Assembly: GCA_036362985.1 (NCBI GenBank)
Contig: JAYGXS010000001.1
Coordinates: forward strand, 55,393,466-55,457,465
DNA: 64,000 nucleotides
Direction: 5' to 3'
Source: Ligula intestinalis
Taxonomy: Eukaryota; Platyhelminthes; Cestoda; Diphyllobothriidea; Diphyllobothriidae
The notes beneath the pieces are model-generated. The model saw only the letters and a list, made by a program, of their open reading frames with translations, was not told the DNA's origin and did no database searches. A program made the position numbers and the translations under genes. Positions 43,819 through 53,703 of this stretch are shown piece by piece (position 1 is the first letter of the stretch; every line of letters begins with the position of its first letter).

Positions 43819-44360
43819 TGTTGAACCCGCTGCTCAGGGGTGAAAGTGGGGCAGTCAGAACAAGGCGTGAACACGTGTCCGCGACCTTAACCTGCGCTTC
43901 ACGAGCGCATTGTGGCATGAGGTCTCTGTTATAACGACGTGTTCAGCGTCGTTAGTGTTATAACGATGACATCTGACGTGTGCAATCGTTGAATTACGCC
44001 CTGTTGAAATCCCCAAGGAAGAACACAATAAGAAGGGCATAACTTTTGGATCCACCGAGAGGCGGGTTTTATTGTGTGCAAAACCCGGAGGAACTGTCTC
44101 GGGTGGCTGTGCCAATGGGTTGAACTCCAGCTTCTTCACTATCCGGTGTGGCTGCAACTCTTTGTGTCCCACCTCGGGGCGAAGCCCGGCATTGGGAGCG
44201 GACTGGCGTCGCCACGCGTCCGCTGCTGCAACCCTCTGTCAGGGGTGGCAGTGGCTTATAAGAGATTGTCTGCGCGTTCTCTTGTGTCCTGGTTGGCCGC
44301 ATTGGGATAACGTCACGCGACCAGTTGACCCTCGGGCTTTGTGCCTAGCGTAGGCTCTTG

Positions 44361-44384
44361 TGCGTGCGTGCGTGCATGCATGCA
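44361..44384 (+). repeat. (TGCG)n/(TGCA)n microsatellite
   Basis: TGCGTGCGTGCGTGCATGCA followed by TGCA, alternating purine-pyrimidine, lying at the end of a GC-rich stretch (44040-44350) in which I see no gene. Confidence 0.85.
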
Positions 44385-44454
44385 GTCTAAGGTCATCTCG
44401 CATGGCCTATGCAGGGAACGTTATTGAACGACAATCCTCCGAAGAAAGGATAGC

Positions 44455-44720
44455 TGCGTTCTTGTTCCTGTTCTACTTGTTTCTGTTCTCGCTCTCTTCT
44501 TCTTTGTTCAGCTCTGCCCTCTCTTCCCACCTCTTTTCCTCCTACCTCTCTTTCTTTCTTTCTTTCTTACCCCTCATCTGCTTATCTTTGTTTATCTTTC
44601 TCGATTTTTCCCTCGTTCCTTGCACCCTCTCTCTTTCTCCTCTTCTTCTTCTCCTTCTGCACGTCCACAATTGCAAAGTTCACCAGCGGTCTCTCTTTCT
44701 CTTTTCAACCCCGCCAACGG
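44455..44720 (+). repeat. Pyrimidine-rich tract
   Basis: Dominated by T and C with CTTT/TTCT units. It creates a long leucine/serine/phenylalanine-rich open frame that I treat as an artefact of composition. Confidence 0.75.
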
Positions 44721-45069
44721 ACGCCGACCGGCAACGGAGCATGGGTAGTGCCTTTCAGTCAATGACTGATTGGTTACCCCTCTCAGGAGGATGTTGGCTC
44801 AGGCTTCGTGCAGGGTTGCTCTCACCCTTCTGAGACCGAATGTCTGTATGCATATGCAATGCCAGTCCTCAGTCAACCACCGTCCCTGTGGCCTGGTAGG
44901 CGCTGGCACCTTCTCTCAGTTCTGGTTCTCTGTTGGTGACTGCGTTCACGCTCCCAATGGGCTTCAGGCTCCACTTCAGGTGTCCGAAAAGCTAGGCGGT
45001 CATTATGCGGTGGGGGAGAGAGTGAGGTCGACCTTGGAGCGTTTCGCTCCTCACTATAATAAATGTGAA

Positions 45070-45580
45070 TGCGTCTAAATCACGGTGCGCTAAAAGCCGT
45101 GGCTTGGATGGTCTGCCAACTGACAGGAAAACTCGGGCCCCCTACGTTACTGCTCCTCCTGTACGTGAGTGTTTGTGTGTGCTTGTAGGAGGAGAGGGAG
45201 GACTGAGAGTCAGGCTGCAATGGAACCCTCTTAATGTGGCCTTTATGGTGCTCCCGCGCAGTCGGGAGCATACCTAGCGAGGTGGCTGTGTAAAGTGTGC
45301 GCGTGCTGAGTGTTTATCGCGCCAGCCATCTACACCCTCCCTCATCCCCGGTCTTATTGAATTTGTCTTTACACCGGATACGGAGGTGGGAGTGGCGAGC
45401 GAGTGGGTAGATACTGCGCGAGTCTGCCTACACTCCTGTTTTCCCTCGCGCCAGTTCTCTGCGTTGCTCCCGCTTGCTGTCGCTTTCGTGTTGCTTGCCC
45501 AGCGTGCCCCTGTGTATGCTGCAACTTGCTTTAGCATTTGCTGCGGCTGTTGGAGCGCATGGTGTTCATTCTCGAAATGG
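45070..45580 (+). repeat. Dispersed repeat, GC-rich (relative at 49558)
   Basis: Begins CGGTGCGCTAAAAGCCGTGG and includes CTGCCAACTGACAGGAAAAC, GAGAGTCAGGCTGCAATGG and GTGCTCCCGCGCAGTCGGGA. The same ordered blocks, more diverged, are at 49558-49745. Composition differs from the AT-rich surroundings. Its class is unknown; it could be part of a non-autonomous retroposon. It abuts the PLE that starts at about 45585. Confidence 0.55.
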
Positions 45581-45584
45581 ACCG

Positions 45585-46285
45585 GGGAACTGTCGGTTGC
45601 TGTTATAGTTCAGGACTTGCATAGTGTTGGTTGCTTTCCTGAACACTAGTTTTTAGGCCACCATCGTCTTTGCGGCAAACGAGGACATCCAGTAAGGCCA
45701 GTTGGTCGTTTTCATCTTCTCCCAGGTTGCAGCTCACTCAACGGGACCCGGCTATTTTTTCAAGTTTGACGAAGCCGAAATGCTCGAAAGAGGTGACAAC
45801 CGCGTGAACCACGAGCTGCTCGAGTCATGGTTCTCAGGCCCCCAGTCCGTCAACAAGCGCAACGATTTGGCGTTCCCATACGTTGTGCTGAGAAATTTCC
45901 TGAGCAAAAGAATCAATCACGTGGGAAGGACCGGACGCAACAGCGGACATAATTGTCACGCAAGTATCAAACCTGCGTCCGACGCGGACAAGAACGCTGT
46001 GGCAATTAATGAGCAATCACCGCACCAATAAAGACCTTAAGCGGTGGCTACAGGAACGGACAATTATAGTACGCATGTGGGTGACCGCGACGAACTATAA
46101 ATACCGCACAATCTGTGCATGTATCACCCCCTTATCCGCGCATGTCTCAGACTTGTTTACGATTACCTATGACTTAGGACTCCTGACTGAATCCGAAACG
46201 TCAGGACAATAAAACTCTTGTTCCAGTGATCGCTTCTTCTTCTTCTGAACTACTTCGTGGAACTCGAATATTCTCCTCTATTAGC
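45585..46285. mobile_element. Penelope-like element with inverted RT piece, GIY-YIG 3' region and tail
   Basis: The left part (about 45585-45718) is in minus orientation and reads DENDQLALLDVLVCRKDDGG LKT, the end of a PLE reverse-transcriptase palm. At about 45718 it switches to plus orientation: SQVAAHSTGPGYFFKFDEAE, RGDNRVNHELLESWFSGPQS and FPYVVLRNFLSKRINHVGRT to 46031. The tail then contains CTATGACTTAGGACTCC...GAATCCGAAACGTCAGG (46166-46205), followed by AATAAAACTCTTGTTCC and GAACTCGAATATTC. Orientation switch inside one insertion fits twin priming. Same PLE family as 20770-21547 and 34001-34882. No target duplication identified. Confidence 0.82.
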
Positions 46286-46389
46286 AATTTTATACATTCC
46301 TGTACCGTTATGATGGAGATTTTAGGGGCTTCTATCAATTTTTCCAAATATGCTGACTCATACAGACTGACTGACTTGTTCGGACAAAT

Positions 46390-46905
46390 ATGTACAACTT
46401 AGCCGTCAACCGTATGGTGAAGTACTTCTACTGTCAATTCAAGATCACCCCGTGTATTGGAAAGGATCCAACGAACTGGATGGACCACGTGCGTCTGGCA
46501 TTTCATCTAGTTGGGCCACACCGACTTGAACTTTTATTGCAACACAGCTTTGTTGGTATTCGGCGTCACCCTGTGACTGTCATATTAGCTGCTCACCCAA
46601 AAATCTCGCGGTGACGACTAGAATCCTCCCACTTATGTGTATCACCTTCAGGATTCCCACTCACACTGTCACCGATCGCACTGAAACCTCTATAGACTAG
46701 GCCTAATGCAGCTTAAGACTTGGCAGACAACATATACGTCTTTACTCGTCATGTAAATGTGCACAAACCCACGAAATCGCTCTAGGACGGAATTTTTGGG
46801 ATAGTCTACTGTACTACAAAGATCTGTCGGATCTTTTGCAGTGACAAGGAGGAAAAGTTAGACGTTGAGTGGGTCAAAGCAATTGTTACACAGAAGTCCT
46901 AAACT
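46390..46905 (+). mobile_element. Ty3/Gypsy integrase C-terminal remnant
   Basis: The plus-strand frame 46390-46614 reads YNLAVNRMVKYFYCQF and DPTNWMDHVRLAF, corresponding to the integrase block Y(H/N)P..NG.VER.HR..K followed by .NW.D.LP. The catalytic Glu is replaced by Lys in this copy. Further along, in other frames, DGIFGIVYCTTKICRIF and DKEEKLDVEWVKAIV match the GPY/F module that follows. Heavily decayed; LTRs not found. It is not part of the element at 2646-8885. Confidence 0.65.
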
Positions 46906-47238
46906 AGTCTCAAGGGCAAACCTGTGTCGACCTCCAACCCACCGCCTTCTCCCTTTCCCTGTCCCACTCTCCCTTAACGCAACTATTCTAGTGCAATCGA
47001 TATCCGACCCACCTGTCCTGGTCATCGAGCACACTTTCCTGGTCATTTTACCTACTCATATTTTTGGGAGTGTATGTATCCGTTGATGCTGTTTTCACGC
47101 TTCCGATGGTATAATCGGGGCTAATTTATTGAATATTTTGCTATAGCTGTTATCTTCAAACAAAACTTTAAATCATTTCCCCTGCTGTGCATTTAAAAAA
47201 CTCTGCTTTCCATCTCACCCACTTCTGAAAATCTTGAT

Positions 47239-47319
47239 GGCATCGGTGGATTCGAATCCACACCAGCAGGGCGAAGGCTTTAGTATAGCCGACGCTCTAG
47301 CCAACTAAACTACGAGGTC
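47239..47319 (-). repeat. tRNA-like sequence
   Basis: Minus strand: TAGTTTAGTTGGCTAGAGC (A-box like), GGCT-7nt-AGCC anticodon-arm-like hairpin with ACT in the loop, a long variable region, and GTGGATTCGAATCCAC as T arm. Acceptor ends pair at five of seven positions and the T loop is one base short. It resembles the sequence at 53624-53703, including AAAGCCTTC. It is a decayed tRNA gene or a tRNA-derived repeat. Confidence 0.5.
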
Positions 47320-49557
47320 CCCTTTATTTGGCTTTTGTTGAAGTAAAACTTGGTTAAGCTTAATGAAATTGTTTTTTTGATTGTACAAAAATGCACGTAA
47401 CTGATCGATAGCGGGCCTCTCCTCGCAATTTAATTACGCTGTCAAAGTGCACCGGGGACCAGCTGTCGTAGCAGTTAACTGCGGCCCAATGCAAGTTACT
47501 ATTATTACCTCGCGACTTCGCTATCCATTGCTGCCACTTGCTCAAAGACTATGCGCAAAACGGCCCTTGGAACTTGGAAGGAGCTGTGAAACAACGAGGT
47601 AACTTGCTGCTTCCTCAACTGCCGTTCACAAGACCAGTGGTACTGAAAAATCATATCGTTATCAAAGGTTTTGTCAGAATAAATTATATCTCGTTGACTC
47701 ATATGAGCTGAAAGACAACAAACTGCATGAAAGAAAGAAATTGAACGAGAGTGAGAGTGGGAAAATTTCCAAGGTTTACATATACAAAAATTTTGTTGGA
47801 TCATCAATGTTCTCGGAAGCATAAAAAGTATGGAGCTTTCCTCCGAGTCAACCAGAAGATCCGAATTGGGTTTGGCGCGTGCTGCTTATTCACGTTGTTC
47901 AACTAGCAGAAGAATAAGTGATTTAATAAGGACCGCAACCAGTTCAGCTTTCGGGTTAAATGCAATTCCATGAAAACAGTTATTAAGGAAACCACAACTT
48001 ACAATGAATTGCACCCATAAATAGTTATTTATTTAAGTTGGGTGGGGGGTCGCTTCGAATTTCGTATGGGCTCGTAGAAATAGAGTTGTTAAGAACGTCC
48101 TGAGCACTTCTATTTAAGTAGAGGCAGGGCTAATCATAGCATCTACGGTGATCTTATAAATTCAAATGTGTTTTATAGAATACCTGTGTTAAAATTTATT
48201 TATTTTACTTGTTTGGTAGAAAAGAAAATCATCTTAGAATAGTCGGTTTTAAAAACTTTCTAATTATGAGTTTTTTAAACTATGTAATTTTCATTGCAAA
48301 AGTGACAGCCCTGTCTATTTATTAATATTGCGATTGAAGTATACAGCGTAGTTCAAATAAATTAAAAAATTTCATGACTACGATGTGACTCTTTCCTAAT
48401 AACGTAGAAAAATGTGTGTTTATCCTCAGCCAGAATGTATACAGCAGGTAACTTGGAAATACCAAACGTAAGTATAATGACAGGTTGGCTTCAAAATTAT
48501 TAGGAAATTGAACAAAATTTGCAACCCAACGACACGCTTTTCACAAGTCTAAACTTAGGAGAAAGTATAATTTGCGAGCAACTGGGCAGTCAAAGGAATC
48601 TTTTTGTGCATTGTCTCTGTAAAAAATATTTGAATTTATAAGGGCAACAAAAAGTCAACGAAAAAGTCACTTAACTTAAATAACAGTTTTTCTACACAAT
48701 GTAGTTTTTCTAGGCCGTCGGAAAGGAGCTCGTTTAAAAGCCGGCGTAATAATGTACTTAACAAACTTTGGGATTATGCGGCACGATAAGTAGTGTTGAA
48801 ATCCAACTTACGTAATCTTTTCGAATAGAAACAGGTCACTGGATTTTGGTTAACATTTAACGATATAGCCTATTTACTTTTTATTACAGGGAGAGGTACT
48901 TATTTTGTTTTCTTACCCGAAACTAATTAGAATAGGCCCTTCCACGCTCACCACCGCGTCTGCTTACATTCAGTGTTTACATCAACAGTCCCATATTCTG
49001 CATCATATGGAAGACAGGAGCTGAAGACTGCACCACCCCGGTATGAACAACGTCACAGGTAACCTGTGTAACAGCTTCTAACAGACATCATACTCATTCT
49101 ATGACGTTAGTTTAAATTGCATAGGTCACACAATACATACGGCAGTCTGCAAAACCCCGTGACGGATAACGTAACGATAGGCTCCTCGTGTGGGCAATTT
49201 TACGCGATCTTTTTCGATTTAAAAAGCGTTACCAGCAACATCATTAAGTTATCGTTGTAGGTTTATCTGTCCCTACTACGGACCACTTGCAAGTTGGGTT
49301 GAACCAATACTGGGGCCAGATCAGTGTGCGACACAAGTTATCTGGATACGCATCCATAAATTTTGCGGAAGTCCACCTAGACACAGGCTCACGGCGTGCC
49401 AACCACTTACGCCCAATTTTCGCAGTAATAGCTGACCACCAGGAGAGTGAACTGGTACCTGGCAGAGGGGATAAATAAGGTTGCTTGATTCCAGTAGAAC
49501 CATTTTCATGGCACTTAGTGCATCTTCCTCGCTAGAAACAAACTAATTTATTTGAAA
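47320..49557. other. AT-rich unassigned interval
   Basis: No open frame longer than about 105 codons and none with a motif; extensive AT-rich sequence at 48000-48900. Nothing I can annotate. Confidence 0.5.
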
Positions 49558-49745
49558 ACGTCCCGGTGCGCTAAAATCTCTGCTTTGTAAGGCTGCCAAC
49601 TGGCGGGAGAACTCAGTCCTCTTCCAAGGACGGCGAGTCAGACTGCGATGGCTACTTCATATATGCCCACTGAGATAACTCCCCTCAGTTGGGATCACGC
49701 CACCCATTCCTAGTTTTCGCTAAAACTCGGTCCACCGTACGCGTG
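49558..49745 (+). repeat. Diverged relative of the 45070 repeat
   Basis: Has CGGTGCGCTAAAATCTCTG, CTGCCAACTGGCGGGAGAAC, GAGTCAGACTGCGATGG and CCCCTCAGTTGGGA in the same order as 45070-45265. Confidence 0.55.
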
Positions 49746-50310
49746 ACTGAAATACTTTGGAAAAGTGCTGCAGGATGATGAATATTACATCCTATTTAAA
49801 TACTCTCTTCAAAATAAAAGCACATTTGCGAATTTCGGTTGACATTTAACGAAATAGCACATCTATCGTATATGTTTTTATAGAAGTTTGTTTCCAACAG
49901 AGTACTGATGTTGTTGGGGCTAGCTTATAAGTCAGGAAAAAACGTGGTTTTTCGTCCCGGTTAGGTGACACTGATAACACGGGGCTTTGTACCTGTGTTG
50001 GATGAGAAGGATGACCGTGTCCAGTGCGAGGTGCGTACACACATATGAGAGGTTGAATACGGAAAGTAACGCAGATGGGCCACTAACTGTGGCCGGACCT
50101 GACACTGAGTAACGTTTAGGTGCAGTTTAGGTGTAAGAAGAGTTTCAAAATTCAGCGTTCCAGAAGGCCATTCTCTGTTGGTGCTTTCGGTAGTAACGAC
50201 GATATAGAGTGCTTTTATGTACCAAACTCAATGTTCTCTCCTACCAGATAATCGATATTACATCTGATGAAACAAATATCCGATGCATAAACAAGTTTTT
50301 TAGATTAACA

Positions 50311-50484
50311 ATGTTGCTTATGATAATGATCGTTGCTAGTTCGGCTAAGCAAATCATAAGCAACAATTGTCTTACGAAGTTTTCTTCGACACCTAACTTT
50401 GACCCTTACAGCAGAGGTAGTTGGACTTCATCCGTGGATGCGCTGCCTTTCGTGGACAGGTTAACAGCTAATGAATCATTTTAA
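50311..50484 (+). CDS. Candidate small secreted peptide, 57 codons
   Basis: The ATG (50311) lies 7 nt after a TTTTTTAG acceptor-like site. The first 12 residues are MLLMIMIVASSA, a plausible short signal peptide with an AxxA-like cleavage context, followed by a 45-residue soluble segment with one Cys (SNNCLTKFSSTPNFDPYSRG) and ending LTANESF. The frame also continues upstream of the ATG. No homologue recognised. It might equally be chance; only transcript evidence would settle it. Confidence 0.25.
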   Translation: MLLMIMIVASSAKQIISNNCLTKFSSTPNFDPYSRGSWTSSVDALPFVDRLTANESF

Positions 50485-51019
50485 ATGTTCTAACTCTAAT
50501 AGTTGTACGTGTAAATAGGATATGAAGCGGCAAGACGGTGCTGCTGTGGTAGCAAAGGTTTTTACAATTTGCAACGGGGTATTAGCAAAGTTGAGAAGCG
50601 ACAACAGCTCGTACTCACTCCTTGACTGCACTTTAAATTTTTAAGCGACGGGAATTCCATCCAACAACAAGAGCGGGAAACCCAAGAGTTTCTTTCTAGT
50701 GAGTTAATTTAGTATGTCCTCACATACTTCCTTCAGGTGTGTAATCATAAAATTCGACGATCGATAGTAGTTTGGCCTATGCAGTATCCGCCGAAGTTGC
50801 TCCGCTGTAATGCTGTTTTGCAGTTCTTCAGGGTTCATTTAAACTAAAATCTTAAAGTCGAACATTTCTGCTGGTGTACTGAGAATATGTCTTAATCAGA
50901 GCGGATTTCCTGGGAACGCTATATCGATAAAAGCAGGAATGGTCACCGTTCTATGAAAGTCTGCTGAAAAATCAGCCCGACAATACATGAACTTCGATGT
51001 TTTTTATCGTTAGTTACTT

Positions 51020-51262
51020 GTGGCCGCTATTCAAATGACGAGGTTAACGGAGTTTAACCACAGTCAGGTAACAATAGCCATGCAGCAGTTCTGGCAAAAG
51101 CCCTGTGGACTGCGATCAATCATAGTTCTCCAGATTTATCTGGAAGTCCTTGCCCTGGAGTATGGTTGTTCAGTGGAGGAGGAGGAGGAGAAGGAGGAAA
51201 CGGAAGAGAAGGAGGCAATAACAGGGGACATCACAGTCTATCCGTCTTATATTGGCCATTAA
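51020..51262 (+). other. Open frame with Glu-rich (GGA)n run
   Basis: An 80-codon frame whose centre (51175-51215) is a GGAGGA/GAAGGA purine repeat encoding poly-Glu. No motif outside it. Probably a microsatellite, not a gene. Confidence 0.35.
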
Positions 51263-51820
51263 TCTACGGAAGACATACGCTATTATTTGCAAAGAATAGT
51301 TCAAGTTCCATCCTCACTGAATAAAAAAGCAAAAGTCGAACCTCCTCAACTAGGAAGTTAAAAAACGACCTTGCTTGGTCGGATCCACTTTTTCACCTGG
51401 CAATTATTATATAATGGCAAGTCAGCTCCAAAAAATTTCAGATTGTTGGCTCGAGAAAAAGCACTACAGGAAATGCTTGAACAATTTTAGTTGCGTAATT
51501 CAGAAGGCTGGAAATTTATGGAGGCCTCCCCCCTCAATCAGACAAGAAGTGGTGCAAACTGAAAATCTGCGGCAAATCGCTAAGCCTAACATTCCAATCG
51601 AAACCAGTCAAGCTATAGCTGCTCCTTTCTCCACGTCCGCCTAGTCAACTGTGAAAGCTTTTATGGAATCTTTCACAGAATTATCCTCCTTACAGCCTCT
51701 GTGATAAAATCGGCTTTTTAGAAGTGTCGCAAAATTAAGTCCTACGCACATTCAAGTGACTCTTTTACCTTGTTAAGATACTCTCCGTGAACCTTGAGCA
51801 CCGGTTTATTCCCCTGTAAT

Positions 51821-52405
51821 TCATTTCTTCGCTGTTGCTTTAAGGGGCCTCAGTTCACCCATAGGGGCCTGCCTAAGATCTTGCCGAAAGAGGTTCTTGT
51901 GAGCCATTACGTGGTTCACAATGATGCGTTCCCGAACACTGCCGAAGCCTGTGTCTTTGCGGAATACCATCAACACCACGGGTGCGATCAGTAGGTTATA
52001 GAAAGGCTCATTGCTTCCCACAAGAGCCTCCAGTTTTCTACTAAAAGTTGGTATAAATATTCGGAGGTAGAAGTCCGTAGTCATCTGCCGGCGGCCAGAC
52101 CCCACATTGTAGAAGGTGCCGCAATGAAGACCAAGAAACTCAGTCGTATCGACCCCCATCAAGCAGAAAACATGATGTACCTTGGCTTCCCGGAAAAGTT
52201 TCGCTGAAAGACTTTCTGATACGTGTCCACCCGCAACGTCCATGCACTCTCGGGCAGCACCAATAACAGCCTTCATCCCACAGGTTAGCCAGTGGGGGTT
52301 GTGTAGCAGTCGCTTGCAAGCCGCTCGTTCGAATTCGGAGCGAAAATTCAAGTTGAATAGGTGTTCCGGGTCCTTCAACAGGCCTAGCACTTTCTTCAGT
52401 GGCAT
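51821..52405 (-). CDS. Unknown protein, member B of a two-member family (partner at 36169-36840)
   Basis: I do not recognise this protein. Intact 194-codon frame, MPLKKVLGLLKDPEHLFNL at the start. From FNLNF (residue 17) it aligns without a gap over 158 residues with member A (about 32% identity): C..LL, MKA, GGHVSE, FLGLH, FYLRIF.P.FSRKLE, LL..P, S.RER, H...FR, and ends RPLKATAKK against PPLKQNKPAG. Cys occurs at several positions; only one is shared. A TTTCCTAG acceptor-like site lies 17 nt upstream of the ATG (52423-52422), and an AATAAA signal (51810-51805) only 11 nt after the TGA. These suggest a real transcription unit whose coding part is one exon. No membrane segment or signal peptide is obvious. 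Confidence 0.65.
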   Translation of the reverse strand: MPLKKVLGLLKDPEHLFNLNFRSEFERAACKRLLHNPHWLTCGMKAVIGAARECMDVAGGHVSESLSAKLFREAKVHHVFCLMGVDTTEFLGLHCGTFYNVGSGRRQMTTDFYLRIFIPTFSRKLEALVGSNEPFYNLLIAPVVLMVFRKDTGFGSVRERIIVNHVMAHKNLFRQDLRQAPMGELRPLKATAKK

Positions 52406-52429
52406 GCTTTGAATTCGGAGTCTAGGAAA

Positions 52430-53623
52430 GTTGGTCAGTGTTGGGCGTTATGCGCTAATGCCAATCGATAAATCAATTTTTAAACAGCTACTGAGATGTT
52501 CAACCACTGTATACTCCGAAAATTTGTAAGTGCGTTAATTTGCAAATTGTTTGGTGTAGCATTGGCTTTCAGATATTTACAAGGACTTAACTCCCCTCCA
52601 TTTTTGATGGAGGTTTTACAGTTTTTTACTAGAGTTCTACATATCGGCACGGAAGTCAGTGATTTTGACGGTCGTTTGTGCAGGGTTGTGTAGCGGCCAA
52701 ACAGCGTGGGGGCGAGAAATTCAGTGCACAGTCCTCACGTGGATTGACCACTTGAGCCGAGGGTATCGTGATAGGGCGGCATGAGTACAAAAATGGATAA
52801 GACTCTATAGATCTCGCTGGGAGAACGTGTCAAATGAAGAAACCTTAGACCAGAGATTGTCAGGTTGTGGCGTATTCTGAAATAAAGGTGTGGATTCCCA
52901 AGCTTCGTCTAAAAACCGACCAAATCCTTATACATCAAATTCATCAGACAAGACGTTCCGATTCGTCGCGATAAAAGTTATGGTAATGATAGGAAAAGAG
53001 GTTTATTGATAGAACTAATAAACGTATCTAGCCGAAACGTGTAACGAAGAACGATATGGGATATTCTAGAAAGTGGTGCGTAACAACAATGTAACTCATA
53101 AAATACTGCGGTAGAGGGAAAATGTCGAGACTAGTAAAATGTTTGTAACAATCGTATGGAAAAATACTGGGCTGGATATAGCACCAAAATAAGGGAGAAA
53201 ATCTGAGGTACAAAACGTAGCGATACGAAAAATTCAATGTAGCAGAATCAAAATGATAATGATGTCTAAGAGTTCCAGAAAGCAAAACGGAGTTTGTCTT
53301 ATCGAAACCGATGATAGCGTCCAGGCCCCCGCGTCAGATTCTGAAAAATTAAACTGAGCGGGGGTTAGCCCAAAAAACACACATGGTTCAGTTTGGGTCA
53401 CTACAGTTGCTCGAGGTCCACTGTTTAAAACACTCTTGTTGCCACCTGTTAATTTGTGCATCCAGCATACGCTTTGGTAGCGAATCCGTCTCATGCCTTT
53501 TGCCGTCTTTTTTATGCCGACTGCACTAAGTGTTGTTTTCAACATTTTAACGCTTCTCCTTTTTATTAGGAGGTTTGGCAGATATTCTTAATTTGAGTTG
53601 ACCAAATTTTGAAAAAACTCGAG
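52430..53623. other. Unassigned interval upstream of family member B
   Basis: Two overlapping minus-strand frames (53028-53285, 53234-53545) have no motif. It may contain the promoter and 5' untranslated exon of the gene at 51821-52405. Confidence 0.35.
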
Positions 53624-53703
53624 GCGTTCGGCGGGGTTTGAACCCACGTATCAGAGAAGGCTTTTACCGGCAGCCAACGCTGTAACCGCTAAGCTACAAA
53701 TGC
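53624..53703 (-). repeat. tRNA-like sequence, the best-folding of four
   Basis: Minus strand: acceptor GCATTTG pairs with CGAACGC at six of seven positions (one wobble, one mismatch); TAGCTTAGCGGTTACAGC forms a D arm; GTGGG-TTCAAAC-CCCGC is a complete 5-bp T arm with a 7-nt loop. The anticodon region (TGGCT..AGCC) leaves an eight-base loop, so decoding identity is unclear. Shares AAAGCCTTC and overall layout with 47239-47319. It may be a decayed class-II tRNA or a SINE head. Confidence 0.5.

Noticed and set aside
44040..44360. CpG-island-like promoter for a downstream gene
   Set aside because: GC-rich, but no coding region follows and no promoter element is legible; more likely repeat-derived.
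44360..44833. 157-codon open frame rich in Leu, Ser and Phe
   Set aside because: Produced by the pyrimidine-rich tract at 44455-44720; CTT/TCT/TTC repeats cannot form stops in that frame. Not a membrane protein gene.
53624..53703. Functional tRNA gene
   Set aside because: Acceptor and T arm are good, but the anticodon loop has eight bases and no identity can be read; kept as tRNA-like.
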